Source of the DNA: Actinopolyspora halophila DSM 43834
GTDB taxonomy: Bacteria; Actinomycetota; Actinomycetes; Mycobacteriales; Pseudonocardiaceae
Assembly: GCF_000371785.1 (NCBI RefSeq)
Contig: NZ_AQUI01000001.1
Location: 1-64,000 of the forward strand
DNA: 64,000 nt
Direction of reading: 5' to 3'
Numbering within the stretch: the stretch's first letter is position 1; every line of letters starts with the position of its first letter. The notes under the pieces were generated by a model. That model saw only the letters and a program-made list of their open reading frames with translations, was not told where the DNA came from and did no database searches. Position numbers and translations under genes: made by a program. Shown piece after piece: positions 41,102-49,619 of this stretch.

Positions 41102-41964
41102 GCCGCTACCTCCCGAGTCGTCCGGCGAGCGATGAGTCGCTGAGCCATCCAGCCGTACACGTCCTGCGCCAGCACCCGCAGGCGCGGCTTGCGGGACTGA
41201 TCAAGCCCGAGACCAGCGTTGATGCATTCCATGATGGACACCCACTGGGGCACAACCTTCGACGTGTCCTCCGGGGTGGCCCACACCTCCGCATCGGGGA
41301 AGTGCTGGCCGATGTCGGCCAGCTTCTCCACCTCGTCGTTGGTGTTGCGCCACATGGAGATCAACACCCCGGCCCAGCCGAGAGCTGGGTTCGAGTACCG
41401 CTGCGCAGTGTGCACCATCCCCCGCAGCCGGGCGAGTCCCTGCGACGACCATCGGTCGGCTGTCATCACGACCAGCACGTCGTGGGCCGCGACCAGCGCA
41501 TTTTCCAACAACAGCCCCAACGCAGGGGCGTTGTCGACGAGTACCAGGTCGTAGTCCGCCAGCACCGGTTCGAGCGCTTCGCGGAGCCGGTGCTCCCGGC
41601 CACCTCCGGTGGTTTGCAAGAGGTTCTCGACGCGGGTGAGTGCTGCCGAGTTGGTGACCGGGGCGAGATCCACTCCGTTCCAGATGGTCGGCACGATCAC
41701 GTCTCGCATAGTGATCGGCTCCGCGCCGGGTGGGAGCGCGGATTCGGGCAGCATCGTGTCCGCGACGGACACGGAACTGGTGGGCAGGTCCTCCTCTGCG
41801 AGCGCGTCGGTGGCGTTGCCCTGCGGGTCCAGGTCGCAGACGAGCACGCGGCGTCCGGCGACCGCTAGGGCGCGGGCCAGGTTCACCGTAGACGTGGTTT
41901 TGCCCACGCCACCTTTCTGCATGGCAGTGGTGACGACATGGGCCATATCTCGTGGTGTTGACAT
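41098..41964 (-). CDS. parA: ParA partition ATPase
   Basis: 288 residues from ATG 41964 (GAGAGGAAC upstream). Deviant Walker A KGGVGKTT (17-24), switch I region VCDLDPQGNAT and DYDLVLVDNAPALG place it firmly in the ParA family. ParA gradients move plasmid copies apart in cells and hyphae. Lacking an N-terminal HTH, it is type Ib-like; regulation would fall to the RHH partner encoded downstream. The 290-bp upstream region has an inverted repeat and an AT-rich block. Confidence 0.92.
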   Translation of the reverse strand: MSTPRDMAHVVTTAMQKGGVGKTTSTVNLARALAVAGRRVLVCDLDPQGNATDALAEEDLPTSSVSVADTMLPESALPPGAEPITMRDVIVPTIWNGVDLAPVTNSAALTRVENLLQTTGGGREHRLREALEPVLADYDLVLVDNAPALGLLLENALVAAHDVLVVMTADRWSSQGLARLRGMVHTAQRYSNPALGWAGVLISMWRNTNDEVEKLADIGQHFPDAEVWATPEDTSKVVPQWVSIMECINAGLGLDQSRKPRLRVLAQDVYGWMAQRLIARRTTREVAA

Positions 41965-41987
41965 GGTGTCGTGTTCCTCTCGTGGTG

Positions 41988-42009
41988 GACACACATGCGG
42001 ATGTGTGTC
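41988..42009. promoter_or_regulatory. Inverted repeat upstream of parA (operator or parS candidate)
   Basis: GACACACAT, 4 nt, ATGTGTGTC: a perfect inverted repeat with 9-bp arms, 23 bp before the parA start. A plausible binding site for the RHH protein. Confidence 0.6.
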
Positions 42010-42094
42010 TATCAGGGTACGGCCATCGATGTATGTGACGAGAGGGCGACATGCTGTGAAGTGCATGTGTTGATAGCCCGATCACGTAAAAGCT

Positions 42095-42180
42095 TCATAT
42101 AAATGTATATACCTATATTGTTATGTTGCGATCTGGCTATTGCAGGTCAAATGGGAAAAATATTAGAACATGCTGCTATT
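42095..42180. other. AT-rich block between parA and ssb
   Basis: About 85 bp roughly two-thirds A+T in a GC-rich window, with runs such as ATATAAATGTATATACCTAT and AAAAATATTAGAA. It must hold the divergent parA and ssb promoters and could also serve as a duplex-unwinding or centromere element. No regular iterons visible. Confidence 0.5.
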
Positions 42181-42257
42181 CAGCTGTTGAGGATGAGCCT
42201 GTCAGGGCGGTCGTGTTGAGTACGAGTCACGACGACGATGAGTGAGGAGAAGACGAG

Positions 42258-42695
42258 ATGGCTATGGGCGAGACCGTGACCACGGTGGTCGGCAATTTGA
42301 CGGCGGATCCGGAACTGCGGTTCACCGCGTCTGGTGCGGCGGTGGCGAACTTCACCGTCGCGTCGACGCCGCGCTACTACGACCGCCAGTCCGGCGAGTG
42401 GACCGACGGTGAGGCGTTGTTTCTGCGCTGCAACATTTGGCGCCAGGCCGCTGAGAACGTCGCCGAGACCCTGGCTAAGGGGATGCGTGTGGTGGTGCAG
42501 GGGCGGCTGCGGCAGCGGTCGTTCGAGACGAAGGAGGGCGGCAAGCGCACCGTGGTTGAGATGGAGGTCGACGAGGTCGGGCCGAGCCTGCGGTATGCCA
42601 CCGCCGACGGCGTGACCAAGAACGCCCCCGCTGCCCAGCCCGGGGACAGCAGGGCCCCGGCGGGGGCTTCGTCGGGTGATCAGCCGCCGTTTTAA
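42258..42695 (+). CDS. ssb: Single-stranded DNA-binding protein
   Basis: 145 residues: an OB-fold with [38 protein letters not shown] and [10 protein letters not shown], a disordered tail and the acidic tip DQPPF, close to the usual DDxPF that recruits partner proteins. It coats single strands in replication, repair and on entry into a recipient. ATG 42258 follows GAGGAGAAG. Plasmid copies of ssb often aid conjugation establishment. Followed by a terminator. Confidence 0.95.
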   Translation: MAMGETVTTVVGNLTADPELRFTASGAAVANFTVASTPRYYDRQSGEWTDGEALFLRCNIWRQAAENVAETLAKGMRVVVQGRLRQRSFETKEGGKRTVVEMEVDEVGPSLRYATADGVTKNAPAAQPGDSRAPAGASSGDQPPF

Positions 42696-42711
42696 CCCGG
42701 AGTGGGTAGCT

Positions 42712-42744
42712 GCGCCCCGTCCCGTCCAGGGGCGGGGCGCTTGT
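42712..42744 (+). terminator. Terminator after ssb
   Basis: Stem GCGCCCCGTCCC / GGGCGGGGCGC (one bulge) with a 5-6 nt loop, then TTGT. T-tract is weak. Confidence 0.6.
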
Positions 42745-42773
42745 GCTGTGCAGTGCAGAGAGGGGAGCTAGCT

Positions 42774-43022
42774 ATGGAGATCGGTGACCGGCCGATGCCA
42801 GCCGCGCATGATCGGGTGGTGTCGATGGTGGAGTGCGGCGATGTCCTGGTGTACGAGGACGGAGAGCGCCACCGCGTGGTCGACGTTGCCCGGGATGCCG
42901 CCGGGAACGTGTGCCTGCATTACGAGCCAGATGATCCGGACCGTGACAGCCGGTGTCCCGACGACGAGGAGTCGGTCGGGGTGTTCGACGAGTCGGCCCT
43001 GGTGTGGGTGCAGACCCGGTGA
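42774..43022 (+). CDS. Hypothetical protein (82 aa)
   Basis: ATG 42774 has GAGGGGAGC upstream. Strand-rich (VVSMVECGDVLVYED, HRVVDVARDAAGNVCLHY) with an acidic C-terminus. A single-gene unit between two hairpins. No family recognised. Confidence 0.6.
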   Translation: MEIGDRPMPAAHDRVVSMVECGDVLVYEDGERHRVVDVARDAAGNVCLHYEPDDPDRDSRCPDDEESVGVFDESALVWVQTR

Positions 43023-43046
43023 CCAGCAATACACACCTAGGTAGAT

Positions 43047-43075
43047 GCGGCGTTCGACTTCGGGTCGGGCGCCGC
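43047..43075 (+). terminator. Hairpin after the 82-aa gene
   Basis: Outer GCGGCG / CGCCGC and inner CGAC / GTCG arms; followed by TTCGTTTG, a poor T-tract. Possible terminator. Confidence 0.45.
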
Positions 43076-43103
43076 TTCGTTTGTCTGCAGGGGAAAGGAC
43101 GCG

Positions 43104-43571
43104 ATGATGCTTGTGAGTGCCGGTGACCGTGGCAGCTATGTCTACGACAGCGACACGCTGATCGGGGTGATCACCCCGCAGTACTGGTACCCGTACTGGT
43201 TGGCCCCGGCGGTGGTGACCCCGGCTGGGGAGGAGTTCCCGCTGCCGTTTGCCAGCGGCCGTGACGAGGCGGTGGCCGCGGTGACCCGCGCGGCGGCCGA
43301 GTACACCTACCGGCCGCATCCGGTCACGGTGGCCGTGCGGTTGGCCGGCCGCGACCGCCGGGCCCGCTTCGGTGGGTGGTGCCCCACCTGCCACGAGGGC
43401 GGGCTGCCGCCGTTGCCGTGCTACGACAGCGAGGGTGAGGCGTTGCGCTCGGCCACGGTTGATCACCACCGGGTGATTGGCCAGCCCGCCGAGCGGGTCG
43501 AGTACCCGCAGCCGTTGCCGCGGCCGGGCCCACCGACGGCCAGCCCGTATTACCACCTGTCCCGTCCCTGA
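43104..43571 (+). CDS. Hypothetical protein (155 aa)
   Basis: Alpha/beta protein with YVYDSDTLIGVITPQYWYPY near the N-terminus and WCPTCHEGGLPPLPCY around residue 95, a possible metal site. A Pro-rich tail follows. ATG 43104 lies behind GGGAAAGGAC. Stands alone before a strong terminator. No family recognised. Confidence 0.6.
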   Translation: MMLVSAGDRGSYVYDSDTLIGVITPQYWYPYWLAPAVVTPAGEEFPLPFASGRDEAVAAVTRAAAEYTYRPHPVTVAVRLAGRDRRARFGGWCPTCHEGGLPPLPCYDSEGEALRSATVDHHRVIGQPAERVEYPQPLPRPGPPTASPYYHLSRP

Positions 43572-43632
43572 CCGGGGACGGACGTCGCCCGGGCGTGCTT
43601 GCTGCTGCCGTGCAGGCCACGCCCGTTGTCGT

Positions 43633-43665
43633 GCCCGGTGCCGCGTGTCGGCGCCGGGCTTTTTT
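43633..43665 (+). terminator. Rho-independent terminator
   Basis: Stem GCCCGGTGCCG / CGGCGCCGGGC with a 5-nt loop followed by TTTTTT, ending 43 bp before dnaN. Confidence 0.9.
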
Positions 43666-43707
43666 CGTGTCCACAGCTTCCGCAGAACAAGAACAGGAGC
43701 AGAGATC

Positions 43708-44901
43708 ATGACTAGTGCCACCGCACCGTCCACACAGGTCGCCACGAACGTTGAGGTCAGCATGTCCCGGGGCGAGTTGCTCGGGGCGTTGCGCACCGTG
43801 GGTGTGGCCATCGACAAGCGCCACCAGGTGCCGGTGCTGCAGGGGGTGTGCGTCGATGTCGACGACGACGGCGGCATCACCGTCATCGGCAGCGACTACG
43901 AGTCGGCGGTGCTCACCCGCCTCGGCGGCACGGTGGTGGCCGGCCCCGGGCGGATGGTGATCCACCACGCGGTGCTGACCCAGATGGTCACCGCCCTGGG
44001 CAAAAGCCAGAAGACGAAAGAGGCCGCGGCGATGCCGGTCACGCTGCGCGCGACCAGCTCCACCGCGGAGCTGCTCGCCGAGGGCTACCAGCTGCCGCTG
44101 GCCCCGCTTCCGGCCGAAGATTATCCCGCGGTGACCGGCGAGTTCACCACCTGGGCCGAGATGGATCGGGCGGTGTTCGCCGAGCACGCCGCCCGGGTGG
44201 CCACCGCCGCCGAGAAGGACCAGGGGCTGGCGTTTTTGACGGGGGTGTTGTGCACGGTCACCGGGGGCCAGCTGCGGATGGCGGCCACCGACCGGTTCCG
44301 GCTGGCCACCAGCGACCTCACCGCCACCACCACCCTGCAGGACGAGCAGCCCCGGGCCGGGATCCTGCCGACCGCGGTGATCGACACCGTGGCCAAACAC
44401 CTCTCCGGGCAACGCCTGCGCCTGGGGGGCACCGAGACCGGCCTGCTCACCCTGTCGACCGAGACGACCACGGTGGTGGCGCGCCCGCCCGCCGAGGCGT
44501 GCGAGTTCCCTCCGTGGGAAAAGCTGCTGCCGACCGGCAGCAGCACGCTGCGGCTGGACCGGGCCAGCCTGCTCGCCGCGGCGAGCAGGGGCAAAGCGCT
44601 CCTGTCGGCCACCGACGGCCACACGGTGATCCTGCGCATCAGCGACGAGCAGGTCGCGCTGGTGCCGGGGCTCGGCCAGAACCCCGAGGAGGTCGCCGCG
44701 CCGAGCCAGCCGGTGCTGGAAGGCTCCGATGTCGGCTGGATCGGCGAGATCCACCTGCACGCGGCCCGGCTCGTGACAACGCTGCACACCCTGCGCAGCG
44801 AGGTGATCGACATGATGGTCACCACCGACAACCGCCCGGTGATGCTGCGTGACGACGACGGGTTCCGCCACCTGCTCATGCCGATACGCAAGCAAACCTG
44901 A
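43708..44901 (+). CDS. dnaN: DNA polymerase III sliding clamp (beta subunit) homologue
   Basis: 397 residues from ATG 43708 (AGGAGC upstream). Three-domain clamp features are visible: LLGALRTVGVAIDKRHQVPVLQG in domain 1, LAFLTGVLCTVTGGQLRMAATD with RFRLA in domain 2, and the final HLLMPIRKQT, close to the LMPxR end of bacterial clamps. It would tether polymerase to DNA. Chromosomes carry their own dnaN, so this is an extra copy possibly specific to element replication or repair. Single-gene unit with its own terminator-bounded space. Confidence 0.88.
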   Translation: MTSATAPSTQVATNVEVSMSRGELLGALRTVGVAIDKRHQVPVLQGVCVDVDDDGGITVIGSDYESAVLTRLGGTVVAGPGRMVIHHAVLTQMVTALGKSQKTKEAAAMPVTLRATSSTAELLAEGYQLPLAPLPAEDYPAVTGEFTTWAEMDRAVFAEHAARVATAAEKDQGLAFLTGVLCTVTGGQLRMAATDRFRLATSDLTATTTLQDEQPRAGILPTAVIDTVAKHLSGQRLRLGGTETGLLTLSTETTTVVARPPAEACEFPPWEKLLPTGSSTLRLDRASLLAAASRGKALLSATDGHTVILRISDEQVALVPGLGQNPEEVAAPSQPVLEGSDVGWIGEIHLHAARLVTTLHTLRSEVIDMMVTTDNRPVMLRDDDGFRHLLMPIRKQT

Positions 44902-44994
44902 CCCTCTTGCCGCGGGGCGGCATCGACGTCTCGGTGCCGCCCCGCGGGGCATACCCACGCACGGTGGGCAACTGTGGAAAGGAGTGAGTGGCCC

Positions 44995-45303
44995 GTGACC
45001 ACCAGACAGGATGGACCAGCAGCGCACAGCCCCGAGCGGTCGGTGACCACGGCGGCCGAGTCCGCGCGGGTGGAGGTCGTGGTGGATCGCGACCCCGACC
45101 GTGCCGTCGAGGTGCACGTGTTCCTCGACGAAGTCCCGGTCGTGGCGGAGCTGACCGAGGTGGACCCCGGGCGGGGGTGGGCACGCAGCCAGTGGCGCGA
45201 GCTGGCCCGTGACCACGCCGGCCGGGCCAGCCCGGCCGCGGCCGCACAGATCCTCGAAGCCTTCGAGAAAGGCGAGGCCAGCGTGTTCATCACCGACGAC
45301 TGA
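44995..45303 (+). CDS. Small protein with domain shared by the next gene
   Basis: 102 residues from GTG 44995. The last 85 residues (VEVVVDRDPDRAVEVHVFLD ... SQWRELARDHAGRASPAAAA ... SVFITDD) are repeated nearly exactly at the C-terminus of the gene at 45398. The block looks like a strand-strand-helix domain. Function unknown; a recent internal duplication. Confidence 0.65.
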   Translation: MTTRQDGPAAHSPERSVTTAAESARVEVVVDRDPDRAVEVHVFLDEVPVVAELTEVDPGRGWARSQWRELARDHAGRASPAAAAQILEAFEKGEASVFITDD

Positions 45304-45328
45304 CCCGAGCGAGTGCTTCACAGCACCG

Positions 45329-45380
45329 CCCGGCCCTCTGCACCGCCCGCCCCTCTGCCCAGCAGGGGACCGGGCTTTTT
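45329..45380 (+). terminator. Rho-independent terminator
   Basis: Outer CCCGG / CCGGG plus an inner CCCTCTGC / GCAGGGGA stem, then CTTTTTC. Lies 18 bp before the next start. Confidence 0.7.
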
Positions 45381-45397
45381 CGTGTGAAAGGAGTTGT

Positions 45398-46144
45398 ATG
45401 TCCATGACCGGCAATCACCACGAGGTGACGGTGACCCCGGATCCGGCAGAACCGCTGGCCCGGCATCGCCAGCGGATCGAGCAGCGCCTGCAGGAGATGG
45501 CTCAGCAGTACTACCGCATGAGCCTGGTCGAGATCACGCGTCTGCTCACCGCGGCAGTGCCGCAGGCGGCCACGCTCGACGTGGGCTGGAACATGTTCCT
45601 CCCCGGCGCGGTGTGGATGCAGGCCATCCACGACGCCGACGGCGGGCTGCTGTGGAGTAATGACTGGGAGCCGGACCCGCTCGAGCAGGTCCGCTACGCC
45701 TGCGGCGCCCGCTGGTACCAGGTCGAGGCGGCGATCGTCGGCATCGTCGACGAGCTCGTCCAGCACGAGCTGCTGGCCCCCGTGGAGAAAAGCTCGGACT
45801 GGACGCCCCTACCCAGCGAGGGGCCGATAGCGATGTATCGGATCGCGCTGCCCGCACCGGACACGGTCGCCCAGTACCGCCACACCGACCCACACGAGCA
45901 GGACCCGCGCCTCGAAGTCGTCGTCGATCGCGACCCGAATCTGGCCAACGACGTGGCCGTGTTCCTCGACGGAGCCCCGGTCGCGGCGACAGTGACCGAT
46001 GTGGACCCCGAACGGGTGCGGGCACGCAGCCAGTGGCGCGAGCTGGCCCGCGAGCACGCCGGCCGGGCCAGCCCGGCCGCGGCCGCACGGATCCACGAAG
46101 CCTTCCGGGAGGGCGAGTCCAGCGTGTTCATCACCGACGACTAA
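45398..46144 (+). CDS. Two-part hypothetical protein with duplicated C-terminal domain
   Basis: 248 residues. The N-terminal 160 residues are unique (LTAAVPQAATLDVGWNMFLP, RYACGARWYQVEAAIVGIVDE); the last 85 repeat the protein encoded at 44995, ending SVFITDD in both. ATG 45398 is 4 nt from AAAGGAG; ATG 45404 has better spacing. The shared module suggests both bind the same partner. No family recognised. Confidence 0.65.
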   Translation: MSMTGNHHEVTVTPDPAEPLARHRQRIEQRLQEMAQQYYRMSLVEITRLLTAAVPQAATLDVGWNMFLPGAVWMQAIHDADGGLLWSNDWEPDPLEQVRYACGARWYQVEAAIVGIVDELVQHELLAPVEKSSDWTPLPSEGPIAMYRIALPAPDTVAQYRHTDPHEQDPRLEVVVDRDPNLANDVAVFLDGAPVAATVTDVDPERVRARSQWRELAREHAGRASPAAAARIHEAFREGESSVFITDD

Positions 46145-46169
46145 CCCGAGCACGCGCTTCACAGCACCG

Positions 46170-46206
46170 CCCGGCCCCCTTACCCAGCAGGGGGGGGCGG
46201 GCTTTT
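46170..46206 (+). terminator. Terminator-like hairpin
   Basis: CCCGGCCCCC pairs imperfectly with GGGGGGGCGGG, followed by CTTTTC. Confidence 0.5.
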
Positions 46207-46267
46207 CGTGTGTCCGACCCACGCACACCCGACATCACCCCGGGTGTGCGCGACGAAGGAGGTTGTC

Positions 46268-46654
46268 ATGTCCGAGACCAGCATCACCACCCCCGCGGTG
46301 ATGACCTACATCCAGGGCGCCGGTGCCGACGAGCTCGACACCCTCGTCGAGGCGATCGTAAAGCGCCGCGAACTGCTGCGGGACCAGGCCGCGGCCGCGC
46401 TCCAGCCGGGCATGCAGGTGCAGCTGGGTGACCTCAAGCCGAAGTACCTGAACGGCCTTGTCGGCACCGTGGCCCGGTTCGAAACCTCCGGGCGCCGCCG
46501 CATCGCGGTCGTGGACCTGGACCAGCAGTCCACGAGCACCTTGGGGAAGGCCTCGCCCAAGTACGAGTTCCTGGCTACGCAGAACCGCACGAGCCACGAG
46601 CTCGAGGTGCCGGCGAGCTGCTGCACCCCTATGAACTCCGAACACCGGGGCTGA
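46268..46654 (+). CDS. Hypothetical protein (128 aa)
   Basis: ATG 46268 follows AAGGAGG. An N-terminal helix (ADELDTLVEAIVKRRELL) precedes a KOW/SH3-like strand region (GMQVQLGDLKPKYLNGLVGT, RIAVVDLDQQS), which may bind nucleic acid or protein. Single gene between hairpins. No family recognised with certainty. Confidence 0.6.
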   Translation: MSETSITTPAVMTYIQGAGADELDTLVEAIVKRRELLRDQAAAALQPGMQVQLGDLKPKYLNGLVGTVARFETSGRRRIAVVDLDQQSTSTLGKASPKYEFLATQNRTSHELEVPASCCTPMNSEHRG

Positions 46655-46665
46655 CCCGGTGTTAT

Positions 46666-46712
46666 CCGGCCCGGCCGTGCCCGGTGGTGATCACCGGGCA
46701 CGGCCGGGCCGG
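46666..46712. terminator. 21-bp perfect hairpin
   Basis: Arms of 21 bp (46666-46686 and 46692-46712), beginning CCGGCCCGGCCG and ending CGGCCGGGCCGG, with a 5-nt loop. No T-tract, so it may act as an RNA 3'-end stabiliser or a rho-dependent or pausing terminator. Confidence 0.6.
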
Positions 46713-46831
46713 AGTGTGTTGCCCCCCATTTCGAGCTGGTCGTACTCGGCCGCGTGGTGACGGACCCGTGCCGTCGCCACGAGGGCGGGAACCGACCAGC
46801 CTGATCATTTCCGAGTGAAAGAGGATGTCTC

Positions 46832-47278
46832 GTGGGATTTGACATGTTCGTCCAGGGAATTACCGACCATCCGCACCGCTACCTGCGCCGCTCTGTCCTC
46901 GGCATGGTGGAGACCTCTCAGAAACTGATGGATCTGGGCATGGCGTTCGCCAGCGACAGTCCCGAGTTCCCCGACTCGTCCCATCTGTCCGCCGAGGACG
47001 TCTCCGAGGAGGGCACACCAGTTACCGAGCAGGCCCGGACGTACCTGGCCCAGCTGGAAGAGACTCTGTCCGCCCACGGCGGCAGCGGCGCGGGCATCCC
47101 GCTGCACAAGTTCGGCTCCAACGACGGGTGGCACGCCACCGCCGCCGAATGCGCCGCCGCAGTGCAGGCCTACAAGCAGGCGATCTCGGACGGGGCCGCG
47201 CATCCGGACGAGTTCGCCGATGACGTGGTCCCGTTCCTGCACACCGCCGCGCAGTGCGACGGGTTCCGCGTGTACTGA
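46832..47278 (+). CDS. Hypothetical protein (148 aa)
   Basis: GTG 46832 follows AAAGAGGA. Begins MGFDMFVQGIT and is mostly helical (EQARTYLAQLEETLSAHGG, AAECAAAVQAYKQAI), with the conserved-looking GIPLHKFGSNDGWHATAAE in the middle, a pattern I have seen in plasmid-borne actinobacterial proteins of unknown function. Single-gene unit. Confidence 0.6.
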   Translation: MGFDMFVQGITDHPHRYLRRSVLGMVETSQKLMDLGMAFASDSPEFPDSSHLSAEDVSEEGTPVTEQARTYLAQLEETLSAHGGSGAGIPLHKFGSNDGWHATAAECAAAVQAYKQAISDGAAHPDEFADDVVPFLHTAAQCDGFRVY

Positions 47279-47311
47279 CCCACGCCTCACCAACTCGTGG
47301 GCATAGCGCAC

Positions 47312-47343
47312 CGCCCCGCCATCCCCGCACGGGTGGCGGGGCG
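47312..47343 (+). terminator. Terminator-like hairpin
   Basis: CGCCCCGCCA / TGGCGGGGCG with a 12-nt loop; no T-tract. The remaining 240 bp before the next gene show nothing else. Confidence 0.55.
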
Positions 47344-47582
47344 CTGTGCGTCCGCACCACCGGCTGCTGAGCAGTCAACCACTGACGGATGCATAACCGG
47401 GTGGGCGCGGCCACCACTCCCACCCGGGCACGACCCAGCGGGTGGAAACACCCATCCAGTGTGACGGCTGGCGATGACAACGCTCTAACCACCGTCGATG
47501 TCGGCGTCGACAGGCGAGTCCGGTCGATCTGAGCCTGACCTGAACGGTGCCTGCAGACACGGCACACGCCGAAAGGAGGCCT

Positions 47583-48116
47583 ATGCAGAACACAGTGTGG
47601 ACCCGGGTGGCGTGCACCGGGCACCGGCCGCACCTGGTGCCATCGGGCTGTTGGACGTGGTTGTACGACGAGTTCGTTCGGATCGCAGGGCGGCTGCGCA
47701 CCGAGTACGGCACCGAGGTCGCCGCCAGTGGCGGTGCCGCCGGTAGTGATCTGCTGTGGGCCGCCGCGGCCCACGAGGCCGGGCTGTACACCGAGGTGTA
47801 TCTGCCGTTTCCCGGCCACGAGGCGCGCTGGCCGGACAGCTGGCAGCCCTGGCGCGAGCGGCTGCACACCGTGCTGGACCGGGCCGATCGCGTGCAGACG
47901 GTGGCCAGTGAGCCGGGCGAGAACCCGGCCCAGCGGTATCACGACCGGGACCGGGCGCTGGTGGTCGACAGCCACGCGCTAGTGGCCGCCCACGATCCCA
48001 CCCGCAGCCGAGGCGGAACCGTGGTGACCATGCGCCACGCGTGGGACAACCAGCGTCCCCTCATCCGCGTCGACATCCGCAACCAGCAGAGCACCCGCGC
48101 GCGCACCCGCCCGTGA
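47583..48116 (+). CDS. SLOG-family (YspA/DprA-like Rossmann) protein
   Basis: 177 residues from ATG 47583 (AAAGGAGG upstream). RVACTGHRP at the N-terminus, then EVAASGGAAGSDLLWAAAAHEAGL and EVYLPFPGHEARW: the nucleotide-binding pattern of SLOG proteins, which bind nucleotides or NAD-like ligands. The late HDRDRALVVDSHALVAAHDP supports the Rossmann fold. In mobile elements SLOG proteins often act in signalling or defence; here no effector domain is attached. Confidence 0.75.
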   Translation: MQNTVWTRVACTGHRPHLVPSGCWTWLYDEFVRIAGRLRTEYGTEVAASGGAAGSDLLWAAAAHEAGLYTEVYLPFPGHEARWPDSWQPWRERLHTVLDRADRVQTVASEPGENPAQRYHDRDRALVVDSHALVAAHDPTRSRGGTVVTMRHAWDNQRPLIRVDIRNQQSTRARTRP

Positions 48117-48237
48117 CCCCGCTGTGTGTCGCCGCCTCACCGGGCCCCGCGTCCGTCGACGCCGCGCACGGTGCAGGGCACCACCTGCGGGGGTGACCCA
48201 GCGACACATCAGCAGCCGCTCCGTTTTCTCTGTACCT

Positions 48238-48279
48238 GCGGTGTGGACCGGGCTCGATCACCCGGCCACACCGCCTTTT
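48238..48279 (+). terminator. Rho-independent terminator
   Basis: GCGGTGTGG-CCGGG / CCCGG-CCACACCGC with a small internal bulge and a 7-nt loop, then CTTTTC. The rest of the 318-bp gap (48117-48434) has no gene. Confidence 0.8.
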
Positions 48280-48434
48280 CGTGTGCTGCGCAGCGGCATC
48301 GCCAGGTCTGCGCCCCTTCGCGAGTGAACACCACCTCGATACCGCCGCCACGGACGCGGTGTCGACCTCAGCCGCTGCCTCGCTGTGCGGCTGACCAGTT
48401 TCTACCTCCGGACAGGAGGGAAAGGAGTATCGCT

Positions 48435-49514
48435 ATGGCCACGGCCACCACCTTGACGATCCGCCACCGCTATGAGGACGGCACCACCATCGAGGGCACG
48501 GCCAAACACAGCCCGGCCCACCAGGCGCTGAAGCAGCACCGCTCGTGGGTGTGGGCACCCTCGGCCCACGCGTGGCTGCTGCGCTCCTCACGGCACCGCC
48601 CGTCGAAGCCAAACCCGATCTCCGAGATCGCAGACATCTTGGCGGGGTTGGGCTACGACATCGACTACGACATCGACGATGCCACCCCCACAGTGGCCGA
48701 GCAGGAAGCCCACCAGGCCGAGCGGGCCCAGGCCCGCGCCGACCGGCTCGACGAACGGGCCCAGGCCCAGGCCGAGCGTGCCGCGGGCACCCGCGAGAAG
48801 GCCGAGCAGGTCTTTCGCACCATCCCGGCCGGCCAGCCGATCCTGATCGGCCACCACAGCGAAAAGACTGATCGCAACCGCCGCGCCCGCGCGGAGAAAC
48901 AGCTGGGCCGTTCGATCAAGCAGCGCGAGAAGGCCGAGGAGTTGTCCCGCCGGGCCGAGACCGCCTCGCACCACGAGGGGGCCCGCAACAGCCCGGTGAC
49001 CGTGGCCAACCGCATCGAACGCATGGACGCCGAGCAGCGCCGGTATCAGCGCGCACTCGACGGGCGGGACGAACTCGAGTCCTACCTCGACGAGCGCGGC
49101 ACCCGGCGGCACCGCTGGACGGTCCGCTACCCCGATGAGGACCGCACAGCTCTGCTGCAGCGGGAGATCGCCGAGCTCGACAAGCAGTTGACCTATTGGC
49201 GCGAGGTGTATGCCCAGCTCCAACAGCAGGGACGGGCCAGCACGCTCGGCCCGGACCAGGTCGCCACAGGCGACTGGGTCAGCCTGCGGGGCGACTGGAT
49301 GCGCGTCCGTCGTGTCAACCGCAAGTCGGTCTCGGTGCCGAATCCGATTTTTTCGGCACCCCAGCCCGGCCAGCGTGAGCACACCGACACGGTGCCCTGG
49401 CACAAACTCGCCGGGCATCGCACCACCGAGCAGATGTCGGCCGAGTTCGTCGCCGCCTACGAAACCCCGGGCACCGACCGGATCGGGCTGACCCGCCGGT
49501 TCCACGACCAGTAG
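48435..49514 (+). CDS. DUF3560 domain protein
   Basis: 359 residues from ATG 48435. Opens with a strand-rich domain (LTIRHRYEDGTTIEGTAKHS, WVWAPSAHAWLLRSSR), then a helical region with GQPILIGHHSEKTDRNRRAR, NSPVTVANRIERMDAEQRRY and LTYWREVYAQLQQQG, the sequence pattern of DUF3560 proteins on actinobacterial plasmids and phages. The last 100 residues hold a KOW-like VATGDWVSLRGDWMRVRRVN. Function not established for the family; DNA-related by context. Confidence 0.8.
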   Translation: MATATTLTIRHRYEDGTTIEGTAKHSPAHQALKQHRSWVWAPSAHAWLLRSSRHRPSKPNPISEIADILAGLGYDIDYDIDDATPTVAEQEAHQAERAQARADRLDERAQAQAERAAGTREKAEQVFRTIPAGQPILIGHHSEKTDRNRRARAEKQLGRSIKQREKAEELSRRAETASHHEGARNSPVTVANRIERMDAEQRRYQRALDGRDELESYLDERGTRRHRWTVRYPDEDRTALLQREIAELDKQLTYWREVYAQLQQQGRASTLGPDQVATGDWVSLRGDWMRVRRVNRKSVSVPNPIFSAPQPGQREHTDTVPWHKLAGHRTTEQMSAEFVAAYETPGTDRIGLTRRFHDQ

Positions 49515-49545
49515 CCCAGCAGCCCGAGGCTGTTGCTCTGTCCCC

Positions 49546-49587
49546 GCGGTGGGGGCCGACACCCGCGTGTCGGCCCCCACCGCTTTT
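49546..49587 (+). terminator. Rho-independent terminator
   Basis: Perfect 17-bp stem (49546-49562 with 49567-49583, beginning GCGGTGGGGGCC), 4-nt loop, then TTTT. Confidence 0.92.
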
Positions 49588-49619
49588 GTATGCGTTCCCC
49601 GCGTGAAAGCGAGCCCCTC

